Shown piece by piece: positions 45,766 to 55,477 of a DNA stretch of 64,000 bases. The position numbers and the translations under genes are program-made. The DNA is from Cupriavidus sp. WGlv3 (GTDB lineage Bacteria > Pseudomonadota > Gammaproteobacteria > Burkholderiales > Burkholderiaceae). The notes under the pieces are model-generated. The model was not told where the DNA came from. It made no database searches and saw nothing but the letters and a program-made list of their open reading frames with translations. The stretch lies in assembly GCF_023952475.1 (NCBI RefSeq), contig NZ_JALHRX010000012.1:124001-188000 (forward strand). The letters are read 5' to 3'. Numbering within the stretch: the first letter of the stretch is position 1; each line of letters opens with the position of its first letter.

Positions 45766-46095
45766 TTACTTATTGACGGCGTCCTTGGCCTTGTCGGCGC
45801 CGGCGTTGACGGCGTCCTTGGCGGCCTGCTTGGCGTTCTCCATGGCGTTGCCGGCGTCTTCCTTGGCCCGTTCCGCAGCTGCGGACGCGTTCGAGGCGGC
45901 GTCGCTGGCTGCAGCCTTGGCGGCATCTGCGGCGTTGCTGGCGGCAGCGGCGGCATCGCTTGCGGCGGCCTTGGCGGATTCCGCGGCGCTCTGCATCGCG
46001 CTCTCGGCGTTCGAGGCGGCGGGCGGCGCTTCTTCCTTCTTGCTGCAAGCGGCCATGGCCGCGGTGATCATCAACAGCGCGAGCAGTTTTTTCAT
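45766..46095 (-). CDS. Ala-rich helical lipoprotein
   Basis: A 109-residue lipoprotein with lipobox AMAAC at about 13-17. It then has a long Ala/Asp/Ser/Lys heptad-like helix (repeats of the type AAxxAAxSAKAAASDAA) ending in DAVNK. It is likely an extended amphipathic helix anchored to a membrane, in the manner of Lpp-like or coiled-coil stress proteins. AGGAC precedes the ATG. A good -10 (TATAAT, 46164-46169, minus) and the terminator at 45645-45680 make it a single-gene unit inserted between prfA and prmC. Confidence 0.8.
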   Translation of the reverse strand: MKKLLALLMITAAMAACSKKEEAPPAASNAESAMQSAAESAKAAASDAAAAASNAADAAKAAASDAASNASAAAERAKEDAGNAMENAKQAAKDAVNAGADKAKDAVNK

Positions 46096-46163
46096 GATTT
46101 CGTCCTAGCTATGTTCTCGGGAGTGACTACCCGGCACCATTCTCCGTTTGCCGGTCGAAATCG

Positions 46164-46169
46164 ATTATA
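46164..46169 (-). promoter_or_regulatory. -10 box of the Ala-rich lipoprotein gene
   Basis: TATAAT on the minus strand, 69 bases upstream of the ATG. The -35 region (CTGGCG) is weak. Confidence 0.45.
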
Positions 46170-46286
46170 GACAGCGACTTTACCCCCGCCAGTGCTGTTT
46201 CAAGCATTTACAACAGATACAAAGACATCGGCGACTTTACGCGGTGTTCATCGCCGAAGCCTCGACTGGATGTCACAAAGTAGCGC

Positions 46287-47369
46287 TCAGGCATCTTCGC
46301 CCAACGCCGCCAGCTGGTCCGCCTGGTGCTCGGCGGACAGCGCCGACAGCAGCTCGTCCATGTCGCCGTCCATGATCATGTCGATCTTGTAGAGCGTCAG
46401 GTTGATGCGGTGGTCCGTCACGCGGCCCTGCGGGAAGTTGTAGGTGCGAATGCGGTCGCTGCGGTCGCCCGAGCCGATCAGGTTGCGCCGGGTGCTGGCC
46501 TCGCGCGCCTGCGCGGCGCGCGCCTGCATGTCCTTGATGCGGGCGGCGAGCACCTTCATCGCCTTGTCCTTGTTGCGGTGCTGGCTGCGGTCGTCCTGGC
46601 ACTCGACCACGATGCCGGTCGGCAGGTGGGTCAGGCGCACCGCGGAATCGGTCTTGTTGACGTGCTGGCCGCCCGCGCCCGAGGCGCGGAAGGTGTCGAT
46701 GCGCAGGTCGGCCGGGTTGATTTCGACCTCGCCGACCTCGTCAGCCTCGGGCATCACGGCAACCGTGCAGGCCGAGGTATGGATGCGGCCCTGCGCCTCG
46801 GTGGCCGGCACGCGCTGCACGCGATGGCCGCCCGATTCGAACTTCAGCCGCGAAAACGCGGCATCGCCGGCGATCCGGATGATGACTTCCTTGTAGCCGC
46901 CCAGGTCCGATTCCGATTCGCTCATCACCTCGACCTGCCAGCGCTGCCGTTCGGCATAACGCGTGTACATCCGCAGCAGATCGGCGGCGAACAGCGCGCT
47001 TTCCTCCCCGCCGGTGCCGGCGCGGATTTCCAGCAGCAGGTTGCGGTCGTCGTTGGGGTCCCGGGGCAGCAGCAGGCGCTGCAGGCTGGCCTGCAGCGTT
47101 TCGAGCCGGTCGCGCGCGGCGGCGATCTCGTCGGCGGCGAAGTCCTTCATCTCCGGATCGTCGAGCAACGCCTGTGCGGTGGCGAGGTCGTCCTGGGCCT
47201 GGCGGTACTGGCCGTATTGCTCGGCCACGGGCGACAGCTCCGCATGTTCGCGGCTGAGCTTGCGGTACTGGTCGATATTGGCGGTCGCGTCTTCGCGCGC
47301 GAGCAGGGCGTTGACTTCGTCGAGTCGCTCGGCCAGTTGGTCGAGCTTGGCAAGCATGCTGGCTTTCAT
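46287..47369 (-). CDS. prfA: Peptide chain release factor 1 (RF1)
   Basis: A 360-residue release factor reading UAA and UAG. The catalytic GGQ is in [16 protein letters not shown]; the codon-reading domain has the PxT-type motif ([14 protein letters not shown]). [12 protein letters not shown] is the normal start, so 47369 is used rather than an upstream ATG at 47408. It follows hemA by about 100 bases. RF1 is the factor that would terminate at the amber codon inside the flavin monooxygenase of this same window. Confidence 0.96.
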   Translation of the reverse strand: MKASMLAKLDQLAERLDEVNALLAREDATANIDQYRKLSREHAELSPVAEQYGQYRQAQDDLATAQALLDDPEMKDFAADEIAAARDRLETLQASLQRLLLPRDPNDDRNLLLEIRAGTGGEESALFAADLLRMYTRYAERQRWQVEVMSESESDLGGYKEVIIRIAGDAAFSRLKFESGGHRVQRVPATEAQGRIHTSACTVAVMPEADEVGEVEINPADLRIDTFRASGAGGQHVNKTDSAVRLTHLPTGIVVECQDDRSQHRNKDKAMKVLAARIKDMQARAAQAREASTRRNLIGSGDRSDRIRTYNFPQGRVTDHRINLTLYKIDMIMDGDMDELLSALSAEHQADQLAALGEDA

Positions 47370-47467
47370 CGGGGCGGACAGGGAATGGGGTGGGCCGGGC
47401 GCGCGCACAAAGACGGGGGCGGCAGCGAAGGCGTGCCGGGCGCGGCGCGCCGGCGAGGCGAGCGCGG

Positions 47468-48772
47468 CTAGCGCTCGGAATGGCTGCTGTGGCGGAACAG
47501 GCCCGGCACCAGGCGCAGCAGCGCCTCGCGGTCCTCGCCCTGGGTGTGGTTGAGCGCGTGCGTGGGGCCGTGCAGGAACTTGCGGGTGAGCGCGCCGGAG
47601 AGCGCCTCGAGCACGGCCTGCGGATCGTCGCCGCGCGCCAGCATGCGGCGCGCGCGCTCCAGTTCGGCCTGGCGGATGGCTTCGCCGCTGCTTTGCAGTT
47701 CACGGATGACCGGCACCACGCTGCGGGTTTCCAGCCAGTGCATGAAGTTCTGCACGCGGCTTTCGATGATGGCTTCGGCCTGTGCCACCGCGGCCTGGCG
47801 CAGTGCGTTGCCTTCGCGCACGACCGCGCCGAGATCGTCGACGGTATAGAGGAAGACGTCGTCCAGGCGCGAGACTTCGGGCTCGACGTCGCGCGGCACG
47901 GCCAGGTCAACCATCATGATGGGGCGGTGCTTGCGCCGCTTGACCGCGCGCTCCACCGCGCCCAGGCCGATGATCGGCAGCGAGCTGGCGGTGCACGACA
48001 CCACGATGTCGAACTCATGCAGGCGCTCGCCCAGGTCCGACAGGCGGATCGCGTTGGCGGTCAGGCCCTGGCCGCTAAGCTGCTCGGCCAGCTTCTCGCC
48101 GCGCTCGACGGTGCGGTTGGCGACCACGATCTGGCGTGGCTGCTGCGCGGCAAAGTGGGTGGCGCACAGCTCGATCATCTCGCCCGCGCCGATAAACAGC
48201 ACGCGCTGGGTCGAGACGCTTTCAAAGATCCGCTGCGCCAGCCGCACCGCGGCGGCGGCCATCGACACCGAATGCGCACCGATCTCGGTCTGGCCGCGCA
48301 CTTCCTTGGCCACCGCGAAAGTGCGCTGGAACAGCTGGTTCAGGTACGTGCCGAGCGAGCCGGCTTCGCCGGCGGTGCGCACCGCGTCCTTGAGCTGGCC
48401 CAGGATCTGGGTCTCGCCCAGCACCATCGAGTCGAGCCCGCTGGCCACGCGGAAGGCGTGGCGCACGGCTTCGGACTGCGGCAGCGCGTACAGGTGAGGC
48501 GCCAGCTCCGTGGCCGGCACGTTGTGATGCTGCGACAGCCAGCGCAGGGTGTGCTCGAAGCCGTCGGTGCCCGGCGTCAGCACGTCGGTGGCGCAGTAGA
48601 TCTCGGTGCGGTTGCAGGTGGACAGGATCGCGGCTTCGGTGCCGCTGCGCCCCGACAGGTGGGAGCGCAGGGCCCCCAGCGCCGGCTTGATCTGCTCGAG
48701 CGGAAACGCCACCCGCTCGCGCAGCGAGACGGGTGCCGTAGTGTGATTGATGCCGATCGCGAGCAGTTGCAT
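47468..48772 (-). CDS. hemA: Glutamyl-tRNA reductase
   Basis: A 434-residue enzyme that reduces glutamyl-tRNA to glutamate-1-semialdehyde, the first step of haem synthesis by the C5 route. The start [19 protein letters not shown] is diagnostic. The nucleophilic Cys is in [10 protein letters not shown]. The NADPH motif is [12 protein letters not shown] and the dimerisation helix closes the protein. A TATAAT box on the minus strand (48817-48822) lies 45 bases before the ATG. Confidence 0.97.
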   Translation of the reverse strand: MQLLAIGINHTTAPVSLRERVAFPLEQIKPALGALRSHLSGRSGTEAAILSTCNRTEIYCATDVLTPGTDGFEHTLRWLSQHHNVPATELAPHLYALPQSEAVRHAFRVASGLDSMVLGETQILGQLKDAVRTAGEAGSLGTYLNQLFQRTFAVAKEVRGQTEIGAHSVSMAAAAVRLAQRIFESVSTQRVLFIGAGEMIELCATHFAAQQPRQIVVANRTVERGEKLAEQLSGQGLTANAIRLSDLGERLHEFDIVVSCTASSLPIIGLGAVERAVKRRKHRPIMMVDLAVPRDVEPEVSRLDDVFLYTVDDLGAVVREGNALRQAAVAQAEAIIESRVQNFMHWLETRSVVPVIRELQSSGEAIRQAELERARRMLARGDDPQAVLEALSGALTRKFLHGPTHALNHTQGEDREALLRLVPGLFRHSSHSER

Positions 48773-48816
48773 TGTTGGGGACTGGTGTGGCCCGGAGCGC
48801 GGCCGGACCGGATGTC

Positions 48817-48822
48817 ATTATA
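48817..48822 (-). promoter_or_regulatory. -10 box of hemA
   Basis: TATAAT on the minus strand, 45 bases before the hemA ATG. A matching -35 (CTGCAA, about 17 bases further) is weak. Confidence 0.5.
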
Positions 48823-48939
48823 CCGCCGGGACCGATCATTGCAGTCGCCCGCCGCGATGGGTGGCAGGGGCGCCGGATTGCAGTATCGTTACGCCGCGGC
48901 CGGTTGCCGGCTGTGATGCGGACAACGCAGGAGAAGCGG

Positions 48940-49185
48940 ATGCTGGGCACCTTGATCGTGGGTTTGCTGGTCGGACTGGCGGCACGCCGGCTGCACCCGG
49001 CAGGGCGCGTGGTGACCCTGCCGGCCGCGCTGGTGCTGGGCGCGGCGGGTGCGGCGGCGGCCTTCTACAGCGGCCGCGCGCTGCATTGGTTTGTCGACGG
49101 CCAGCTCGGCAGCTGGCTCGCGGTGATCGCCGGGGCGGCGCTGCTGGTCGGGTTCTGGGGCACGGTGCGGCCGCGCGGTCGGTAA
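48940..49185 (+). CDS. Small membrane protein, possibly GlsB/YeaQ-like
   Basis: An 81-residue protein. The ATG at 48940 (MLGTLIVGLLVGL) has AGGAG 6 bases upstream; an ATG at 48916 is less well placed. Three hydrophobic segments (about 1-15, 23-45, 56-75) are separated by short basic loops, and RPRGR forms the C-terminus. The size and three-segment layout resemble the transglycosylase-associated GlsB/YeaQ family, but the Gly pattern is not decisive. Divergent from hemA. Confidence 0.6.
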   Translation: MLGTLIVGLLVGLAARRLHPAGRVVTLPAALVLGAAGAAAAFYSGRALHWFVDGQLGSWLAVIAGAALLVGFWGTVRPRGR

Positions 49186-49256
49186 ATACTGAACCGACTT
49201 TCCGGTCAGGAATCTGCACGCGGTTTGATCCCGGTCAGTCGACCGCATGCCTGGCG

Positions 49257-50024
49257 TCAGGCTCTCGCGGCCAGCAGGCGGCGCAGCACTCCGCTGGAAT
49301 AGTGGCTGGCCACGTCGGTCAGGAATGCCGAGAAATCCACATGCGCGGTGTCGTCGGCGCGGTCCGAGATGGTCCGCATCACCGCATAAGGGACGCCATA
49401 TTCATGGCAGACCTGTGCCACTGCGGCGCCTTCCATTTCTACCGCCAGCAGGCCGGGCAGCCGCTCGCGCAACTCCGCCACCGCGGCGGGCGAGCCAATG
49501 AACTGGTCGCCGCTGGCGATCATGCCCCGATGCAGGGTCGGCGCCGCGACGCCAAACTTCTCGCGCACCGCGCGCGGCACGTCGACGGCCAGGTCGTCGC
49601 GCAGGAAGTCCGCCGCGGCGGCATGCAGCTCGGCCGTCAGTGCCGGATCGGCCGGGAATTCCGCGCGCTCGAGCAGCGGCACTTCATGGCGGCCGAAGAA
49701 CGGGCGCGCGTCCAGGTCATGCTGCAGGGTGCGGTCGGCGATGACGATGTCGCCTACCTGCGTGGCGGCGCCGATGCCGCCGGCCAGGCCGGTAAAGACG
49801 ATCTGCGTGGCGCCCAGCTCGCGGATCAGCGTGACCGTGGTGGCCGACGCCGCCACCTTGCCCATGCGCGCCAGCACCAGCACGCACGGTTGCCCGTACA
49901 AATGGCCGCTGTAGTAGTCGCGCATGCCGATGGTGCGTACCGTGGCGCGGCTGTCGTCATGGCGCATGGCGGCGACGAGGCCGTCGACTTCATCGTGGAT
50001 GGCGGCAAGGATTCCGAGGGTCAT
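49257..50024 (-). CDS. mtnN: 5'-methylthioadenosine/S-adenosylhomocysteine nucleosidase
   Basis: A 255-residue enzyme that cuts MTA, SAH or 5'-deoxyadenosine to adenine and the thioribose sugar. GILAAIHDEVDGL opens the phosphorylase-like fold with the usual catalytic Glu. MGKVAASATTVTLI, FTGLAGGIG, the ligand-binding VEMEGAAVAQVC and RTISDRADD with the base-binding Asp are all in place. Monocistronic on the minus strand. It removes by-products of SAM-dependent reactions. Confidence 0.93.
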   Translation of the reverse strand: MTLGILAAIHDEVDGLVAAMRHDDSRATVRTIGMRDYYSGHLYGQPCVLVLARMGKVAASATTVTLIRELGATQIVFTGLAGGIGAATQVGDIVIADRTLQHDLDARPFFGRHEVPLLERAEFPADPALTAELHAAAADFLRDDLAVDVPRAVREKFGVAAPTLHRGMIASGDQFIGSPAAVAELRERLPGLLAVEMEGAAVAQVCHEYGVPYAVMRTISDRADDTAHVDFSAFLTDVASHYSSGVLRRLLAARA

Positions 50025-50177
50025 GGGGCGTGGGTAACCGAGGCAAGGGCCACAGCATACCGGCCCGCGCAGGCAGGGCCTAGATGGCGCGCGAGCGCAC
50101 GCACCCTCCCACGCAACAGGTGCGGCCCACGTATCACTTTGCTAAAGTCGCCGTCATTCCAGCACGCAAGGGCGAGC

Positions 50178-51224
50178 ATGCAAGCAACCCGCATCGGAGC
50201 AAATGGCCCGGACCGCGAAGCCGTTGGCGAGCGGCGCGCCATCCGCCAGGCACTGGCCCACTGGCGCGCGCTGGGCCGTTTGGGGCCAGCGGCGGTCGCT
50301 GTACCGTGGTCGCGCACCGAACCGGTCGCCGCGGACTGGCGCCGCTGGCTCGACATCGCGCTGATGGTGCTGGGCACCGCGCTGCTGTGCGCCGGCGTGA
50401 TCGTGTTCTTTGCCTTCAACTGGCAGGACCTGCACAAGTTTTCCAAGTTTGGATTGCTGGCCGGCGCGATCACGCTGCTGGCCGGCCTTGCCTGGCTGCG
50501 TCCGGCGGGCGATGCCGCCGGCCGGGCCGCGCTGGGCGGCGCCCAGGTAGTGGCCGGCGTGCTGCTGGCGGTGATCGGCCAGACCTACCAGACCGGCGCC
50601 GACCCCTGGCAGCTGTTCGCGCTGTGGGCGCTGCTGGCGCTGCCGTGGGCGCTGGCGGCGCGCGCGGCGCCGCACTGGTGGCTGGTGATCGTGGTCGGCA
50701 ACCTGGCGCTGCTGCGGTACTTCAGCCTGCGCTTCGGCGTCGACGGCGTGTTCTCGCTGCTGTTCGATTCGCGCCACGTGCGCACCGCCACGCTGGCCTT
50801 GCTGGGCGCGGTGGCGCTGCAGCTGGTGCTGTGGCAGCTGCTGTGCGCGCAGGCGCCGGCGCTCGGCTTCCGCGGGCTGACCGGCGGCCGCATGCTGGCG
50901 GCGCTGGCGTGCCTGCATGCCGGCTCGCTCGGGCTGGCCAGCCTGCTGCGCAGCGACTTCGACGGTGCCGCCTTCGCGCTGGCGGTGCTGGCGCTGGCCG
51001 CGCTGGTCTGGTGGTTCCGCTGGCATGCCTTCGACATCGTGGTGCTGAGCCTGGCCTGCCTGACCGGCATCGTGCTGGCCGTGGCCGCGATCGCCAAGGT
51101 GCTGTTCGAGGGCAAGGACGATTTCGGCGCTTTCCTGTTGCTCGGCCTGCTGACCATCGGCCTGGCCGCCGCCGCGGCCGCGTGGCTGATGCGGGCCTGG
51201 CGCAGCCAGCTGGAGCAGGCATGA
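50178..51224 (+). CDS. DUF2157-family membrane protein
   Basis: A 348-residue protein. The first 55 residues are soluble and contain a short helical, charged stretch (ALAHWRALGRL). About ten membrane segments follow, from WLDIALMVLG to the C-terminus. DUF2157 proteins match in both the soluble head and the FFAFNWQDLHKFSKFG loop. The ATG at 50178 is weakly preceded by AAGGGCG. The stop overlaps the DUF4401 start by four bases. The trio with DUF4401 and GDYXXLXY is a recurring conserved operon of unknown function. Confidence 0.82.
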   Translation: MQATRIGANGPDREAVGERRAIRQALAHWRALGRLGPAAVAVPWSRTEPVAADWRRWLDIALMVLGTALLCAGVIVFFAFNWQDLHKFSKFGLLAGAITLLAGLAWLRPAGDAAGRAALGGAQVVAGVLLAVIGQTYQTGADPWQLFALWALLALPWALAARAAPHWWLVIVVGNLALLRYFSLRFGVDGVFSLLFDSRHVRTATLALLGAVALQLVLWQLLCAQAPALGFRGLTGGRMLAALACLHAGSLGLASLLRSDFDGAAFALAVLALAALVWWFRWHAFDIVVLSLACLTGIVLAVAAIAKVLFEGKDDFGAFLLLGLLTIGLAAAAAAWLMRAWRSQLEQA

Positions 51225-52336
51225 GCAACGTACTGCAGACCGAGCAACGGCTCTGGCAACAACTCGCCGCACGCGGCGAGGTACAGGGCGAGTCGCCCGC
51301 GCATCCCCATACGCCGTGGGCGGTGCGCTGCCTGATGGGCGCGGCGGGCTGGCTCGGCGCCTTGTTCTTCCAGTTCTTCCTGGTCGGCACGGTCTTCGTT
51401 GCCGCGCGCGAGAACGGCGTGGCGATGGCCGTCACCGGGCTGGCCATGATCGCGCTGGCGGCGCTGCTGTACTGGCGCGGCGGCGGCATCGCCGCGGGGC
51501 AGTTCGCGCTGGCGGTGAGCCTGAGCGGGCAGGGCATGGCGGTGTTCGGCCTGACCGAGGCGCTCGGCTTCACGCGCGTCACCGAGAGTGCCGGCTTCTG
51601 GGCCGCACTGGCGCTGTTCGAGGCTGCGCTGGCGTGGCTGGTGCCCAACCGGCTGCACCGGCTGCTGTGCGGGCTGGGCGCGTGGATCGGCCTGGCCGGC
51701 GCGGTGCACCTGCTCATGGCCGGCAGCAAGCCGGAGGACTGGCTGTTGCTGACGTGGTCGCTCGGCTGGCTGGTGCCGCTCGGCGCCGCCCTGGCGGCCG
51801 GGTTCACGCTGGCCGAGGCGCGCCTGTGCGCGGACGGCCGCCATGCGCTGCTGGAACCGCTGGCCGACGCGACGCTGCTGTTCACGCTGGCGGCGGCGCT
51901 GGCCGTCACCGGCATGAGCCATCCGCTGGCGTGGCTGGAGGGCCCGGAGGCGACGCGCATCCCGCTGGCGCATTGGGCCGCGGGCGGATTGACGACGCTG
52001 ATGCTGGCCGGCTTCGCGCTGGCTGAATGCCGCCGGCTGGCGCTCGGCCAGGCCATGCAAGGCGCCATGCTGGGCGGACTGGTGGCGTTTGGCGCGCTGA
52101 TGGCGGCCGCGCCCGCGGTGGTGGCCGGTGTGCTTGCGCTGGGGCTGGCGCTGCGGCGGGCGTCGATGCCGTGGCTGGGACTGGGTGTCACCAGCATCGT
52201 CATCGGCTTTATCTGGTACTACTCGGCCCTGCACTGGACCCTGCTGGCCAAGTCCGCCACGCTTGCCGCGGCCGGCGTGCTGCTGCTGGCCGGGCGCCAC
52301 TGGCTGCTGCGCCGCGCGCAGATGGAGGCCGCATGA
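51221..52336 (+). CDS. DUF4401-family membrane protein
   Basis: A 371-residue integral membrane protein with ten or more hydrophobic segments. It starts MSNVLQTEQRLWQQL and has the family-like GFIWYYSALHWTLLAKS near the C-terminus. It overlaps both neighbours by four bases, so the three proteins are probably made in fixed ratio and may form one complex in the inner membrane. No catalytic residue pattern stands out. Confidence 0.82.
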   Translation: MSNVLQTEQRLWQQLAARGEVQGESPAHPHTPWAVRCLMGAAGWLGALFFQFFLVGTVFVAARENGVAMAVTGLAMIALAALLYWRGGGIAAGQFALAVSLSGQGMAVFGLTEALGFTRVTESAGFWAALALFEAALAWLVPNRLHRLLCGLGAWIGLAGAVHLLMAGSKPEDWLLLTWSLGWLVPLGAALAAGFTLAEARLCADGRHALLEPLADATLLFTLAAALAVTGMSHPLAWLEGPEATRIPLAHWAAGGLTTLMLAGFALAECRRLALGQAMQGAMLGGLVAFGALMAAAPAVVAGVLALGLALRRASMPWLGLGVTSIVIGFIWYYSALHWTLLAKSATLAAAGVLLLAGRHWLLRRAQMEAA

Positions 52337-52830
52337 AACGCTGGATCCTGATCGCCTGGACGCTGACGCTGGCGCTGGCCGCCGCCGGCATCGTCGGCAA
52401 GGAGCGCCTGCTCGCGCGCGGCGATACCGTCTTCCTCAGGCTCGCGCCGGTCGATCCGCGTTCGCTGATGCAGGGCGACTACATGGCGCTGAACTTCGAC
52501 ATCGGCAACCAGATCCGCGCCGCGCGGGCGCAAGACCGGCAGCTTCCGCGCGACGGCGTCGCCGTGATCCGCCGCGATGAACGGGGCGTCGCCGGCTTCG
52601 TGCGCGTGCACGGCAGCGAGCCGCTGGCGCCGGGCGAGCAACTGCTGCGCTACCAGACCGCGCGCTCGCGCTGGGGCGGCATGCAGGTGCAGGTGTCGAC
52701 CGATGCGTATTTCTTTCAGGAGGGGCAGGGCGAGCGGTTCGCGCAGGCGCAGTATGGCGAGTTCCGCGTGGGGGCGGACGGGCAGGCGCTGCTGGTGGGG
52801 TTGCGGGGGAAGGGGATGGAAAAGTTGTAA
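52333..52830 (+). CDS. GDYXXLXY-family protein
   Basis: A 165-residue protein anchored by one N-terminal membrane segment (WILIAWTLTLALAAAGI). The name-giving motif is present as GDYMALNF (the last Tyr replaced by Phe), preceded by LAPVDPRSLMQ. The rest is a beta-rich periplasmic or cytoplasmic domain ending with KGMEKL. Last gene of the three-gene unit. Function unknown in the whole family. Confidence 0.85.
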   Translation: MKRWILIAWTLTLALAAAGIVGKERLLARGDTVFLRLAPVDPRSLMQGDYMALNFDIGNQIRAARAQDRQLPRDGVAVIRRDERGVAGFVRVHGSEPLAPGEQLLRYQTARSRWGGMQVQVSTDAYFFQEGQGERFAQAQYGEFRVGADGQALLVGLRGKGMEKL

Positions 52831-52868
52831 AGTCCCCTGTCCTGTCGCATCAAATTTGAATGCACTCG

Positions 52869-53510
52869 TCAATGCAGGGCTTCCGCTGCCAGCAGAATCG
52901 CCATCGAAATCATCAATCCGCCCCCAATGATGTTGAAGAGCCTTAGCCTTTTCCCGCTGAATAATGTGCTCGAACTCGCGACATGAGCGGCGGCGACCCA
53001 CGCCGCATCTATGACCAGTCCCAGGCCAATCGGTATCAGAGAAAAAACTAGCAAGTAGGCGATCGGACTTTCCGCCCCGTCGCCCATAAAGCTGGGGACT
53101 ATCGAGCCAAACATAATCAGTGCTTTTGGATTGGTCGAGCCCACGATGATTCCTGCAACCAATGATTGCTGGCTCTTTTGCGGATTGCTTTTTCCTCTTG
53201 CCAGCATAGGTCGGGAAAAGAGCAAATATTGAAAGCCGATGCCTAGCAAGACTACGGCACCTAGCAGTCGAATGAAAATCAAGACATGGTCGGAGCGCAT
53301 CAGCAGCGAGCCGATTCCCATCGCTACGATCACAGCAACACAATAGGTCCCGATCGCATTGCCGATCACACCCCGTAACGCATTTCTCCGTCCCACTGCT
53401 ATCGTTTGCCCGACAAGGAACATGATGCTCGGGCCTGGAACGGCGATCAGCACAGCGGAGGTCAGCACGAGCCCCAGAACGCCATTGAATGCAGTTAGCT
53501 CTACAGGCAT
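52869..53510 (-). CDS. LysE-family amino-acid exporter
   Basis: A 213-residue inner-membrane exporter with six hydrophobic segments. The family start is VLTSAVLIAVPGPSIMFLVGQ, where AVPGPS is the signature, and GSTNPKALIMFGSIVP is the second motif of the RhtB/LysE group. AAGGA lies 6 bases before the ATG. GC content is lower than in the neighbouring operons. It lies 87 bases downstream of the interrupted flavin monooxygenase, in the same orientation, so the two may form one accessory unit that makes and exports an amino-acid-like product. Confidence 0.9.
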   Translation of the reverse strand: MPVELTAFNGVLGLVLTSAVLIAVPGPSIMFLVGQTIAVGRRNALRGVIGNAIGTYCVAVIVAMGIGSLLMRSDHVLIFIRLLGAVVLLGIGFQYLLFSRPMLARGKSNPQKSQQSLVAGIIVGSTNPKALIMFGSIVPSFMGDGAESPIAYLLVFSLIPIGLGLVIDAAWVAAAHVASSSTLFSGKRLRLFNIIGGGLMISMAILLAAEALH

Positions 53511-53570
53511 GGATAGTCCTTTCTATCGACCTGGCTCAGGTCGGCGTCACGCTGTTCATCAGTCATTCTT

Positions 53571-53589
53571 CCCCGGCTTGTGGCCGGGG
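53571..53589 (-). other. GC-rich hairpin between the monooxygenase and LysE genes
   Basis: CCCCGGC (53571-53577) and GCCGGGG (53583-53589) form a strong stem with a 5-base loop. There is no T-run after it on either strand, so it is not a standard terminator. It may reduce read-through or stabilise the mRNA between the two genes. Confidence 0.4.
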
Positions 53590-53597
53590 AGGAGGTC

Positions 53598-55415
53598 TTA
53601 GAGTTGTGCTCTCATAAGCAACGCCAGGGTTGGCTGCACTCGCAGTGCCTCGGCAACTTCTTCCTCGCTCATCAACGGATAGCATTTACCCACATGCTCA
53701 TCGTTCACCGGCAGCGTGCTCCGGCGCTCTTCAAGGCCCAGCGCACAGGAGCAAGCATTGAAAGCGACATTCCTGTACTGGTCAACGTTGGTCTCGGCAT
53801 CAACGTAGTCGTCCAGATCCCAACGACCGATCAGGCTCTCCTGCATATGGAGTGAATCGACTTCCACGCCTCCGCGGAAAACATGGAACACGGGGTGAAT
53901 ATACGCGCTCTTGGAGGTGTCGAAATGATCCGCTGGTAGCGTGAAGTAGTGTGTTGGGAGTTTGCCATTTCCATACTGGGAAAAACCATACTGGAAAACT
54001 ATTTCAATCCGATTCTGTTCATTGCCCCAACGTTCGTAGTTGTACTCGCGCGGAAATGCCGGCCACACACATGCACGAACAACGCTTTCCTCATCGCTTT
54101 CTTCAAACGTGACAGTGCTTCCGAAATAGCTGAAGAGTTCAAACAAGGGCATGCTGGCACTTACATACTGAACGATGAATTCTGCAAGAGAGGTGAGTGC
54201 ATTAGCAGGTTCTTCCATCGGTACTTTGCACTCAAACATCGGCTTAAGCGCCATACCATGATGTCGTTCCGCGATGATGTTGCCCAGTGCCTGAATGTTG
54301 CATCGAAAGCCATGTACAAAACCGGAAGCGGCGTCCGGGTCGTTGACGCGCATCGAGGCACCTATGAAATACAGACCAGGCTCCGTCACGGACTCCCAAC
54401 TTGATGTGAGCAGGCAATATTTCCCTTTCTCGTCCGTGGCTGGCCGGACGGTCTCCATATCGAAGATATGGGGCATCGTGTAGTTAAATCCGCAACAAAC
54501 AATCAGATCATCTATGATTCCCGATCGCTTCAACCATCTCGGCGGCGTCCAATGGGGGCAGGGTGTTTCGTAGCGAATCAACAGCCGCCCATCGTTCTTT
54601 CCGCCGGTTATCTAGTGAACCTCTACGATACGGTCACTCACAATATTGTTGTTTGACTTGAGTTGCATCAGGTCAAAGATATCTGAAACTTGAGCACGTA
54701 AATCGTGTACGTTGTGAGTCTGCCGAGCGAACAACGGTAAGGAACGTGTGACAACGCGCGTCTCAGCCGTAATATCGACAAGGTGGTGCGCGATTTCGAA
54801 AGCAGAGTTACCTCGTCCAAGCACGACGACAATCTTGTTCCTGTAGCGCTCAGCAGCCATGTCTGCATCGAAGTCTTCGTACAAGGTACAGGTATCAGGG
54901 CCGATGCCTTTTATATCAGGCAGAATCGGTTCCGATTTTCCCGTGGCAAAAAATATTCGATCTGCTGAGATGCATAGAGAATCAGATGTTTGGACGGTGA
55001 AGCGATCATTGTTTCGCGACACACGGCGAACATAGGTGCCGGTGCGAATATTCTTTGTGAGTCCCATCCGTTCGGCCACATACTTCAGATACTCTTTGTA
55101 AATCTTTGCAGGTGGCCAATGTTCTGATGTCCATTCTGTAAACAGGAGCTTGGGATCTTTGGCTGCATCTTCAGCGCTGATGGTGCTGAGTGAGTGCCAG
55201 TCATAGCGCATTCGATAGGTGTGATTTTCACCGGGAACGTATTTTTTGTTGAGCGAAATTAGTTGGCCGCATACAGGATGGCGGTCCCATTGTCCCCCGA
55301 CACTTTCGCTTCCCTCTAGCAAGAGATATTCGATGCTGCGCTTGCTGAGTTCGAGGGCCATATTGAGCCCGGCAGGGCCCCCGCCAATAATGATGTTTGG
55401 GTAATACTCTTGCAT
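53598..55415 (-). pseudogene. Flavin-dependent monooxygenase interrupted by one in-frame amber codon
   Basis: The ATG at 55415 follows GGAGGTGA. Codons 1-267 give the FAD motif IIIGGGPAGLNMAL and the NADPH motif VVVLGRGNSAFEIA. Codon 268 is TAG (54612-54614). After it the same frame stays open for about 337 more codons. They begin ITGGKNDGRLLIRYET and include DLIVCCGFNYTMP and PGLYFIGASMRVND, clearly the second half of the same FMO fold. The protein without the stop would have about 605 residues, with an extra C-terminal region of some 220 residues that I do not recognise. No ribosome site precedes the second half. A CAG to TAG change is the simplest explanation. It is either a fresh pseudogene or needs amber suppression. 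The substrate is unknown; the LysE neighbour suggests an amino-acid-like product. Confidence 0.88.
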
Positions 55416-55463
55416 TGCGTTCACCTCCATGCGGATTTCCAGTTGAAACGTACCGGAAGATTC

Positions 55464-55477
55464 ATATCAAATGATAT
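55464..55477. promoter_or_regulatory. AT-rich inverted repeat before the monooxygenase gene
   Basis: ATATCA and TGATAT arms, separated by AA, form a 14-base near-palindrome 49 bases upstream of the ATG at 55415. It stands out in an otherwise GC-rich sequence and could be an operator. Confidence 0.35.

Noticed and set aside
48747..50177. Extension of the DUF2157 gene leftwards over mtnN
   Set aside because: The in-frame extension is a shadow of mtnN and of the small membrane protein. The DUF2157 family begins near 50178.
54582..54614. Frameshift between two monooxygenase fragments
   Set aside because: Both fragments use the same reading frame. Only a single TAG separates them, so it is a nonsense change and not a frameshift.
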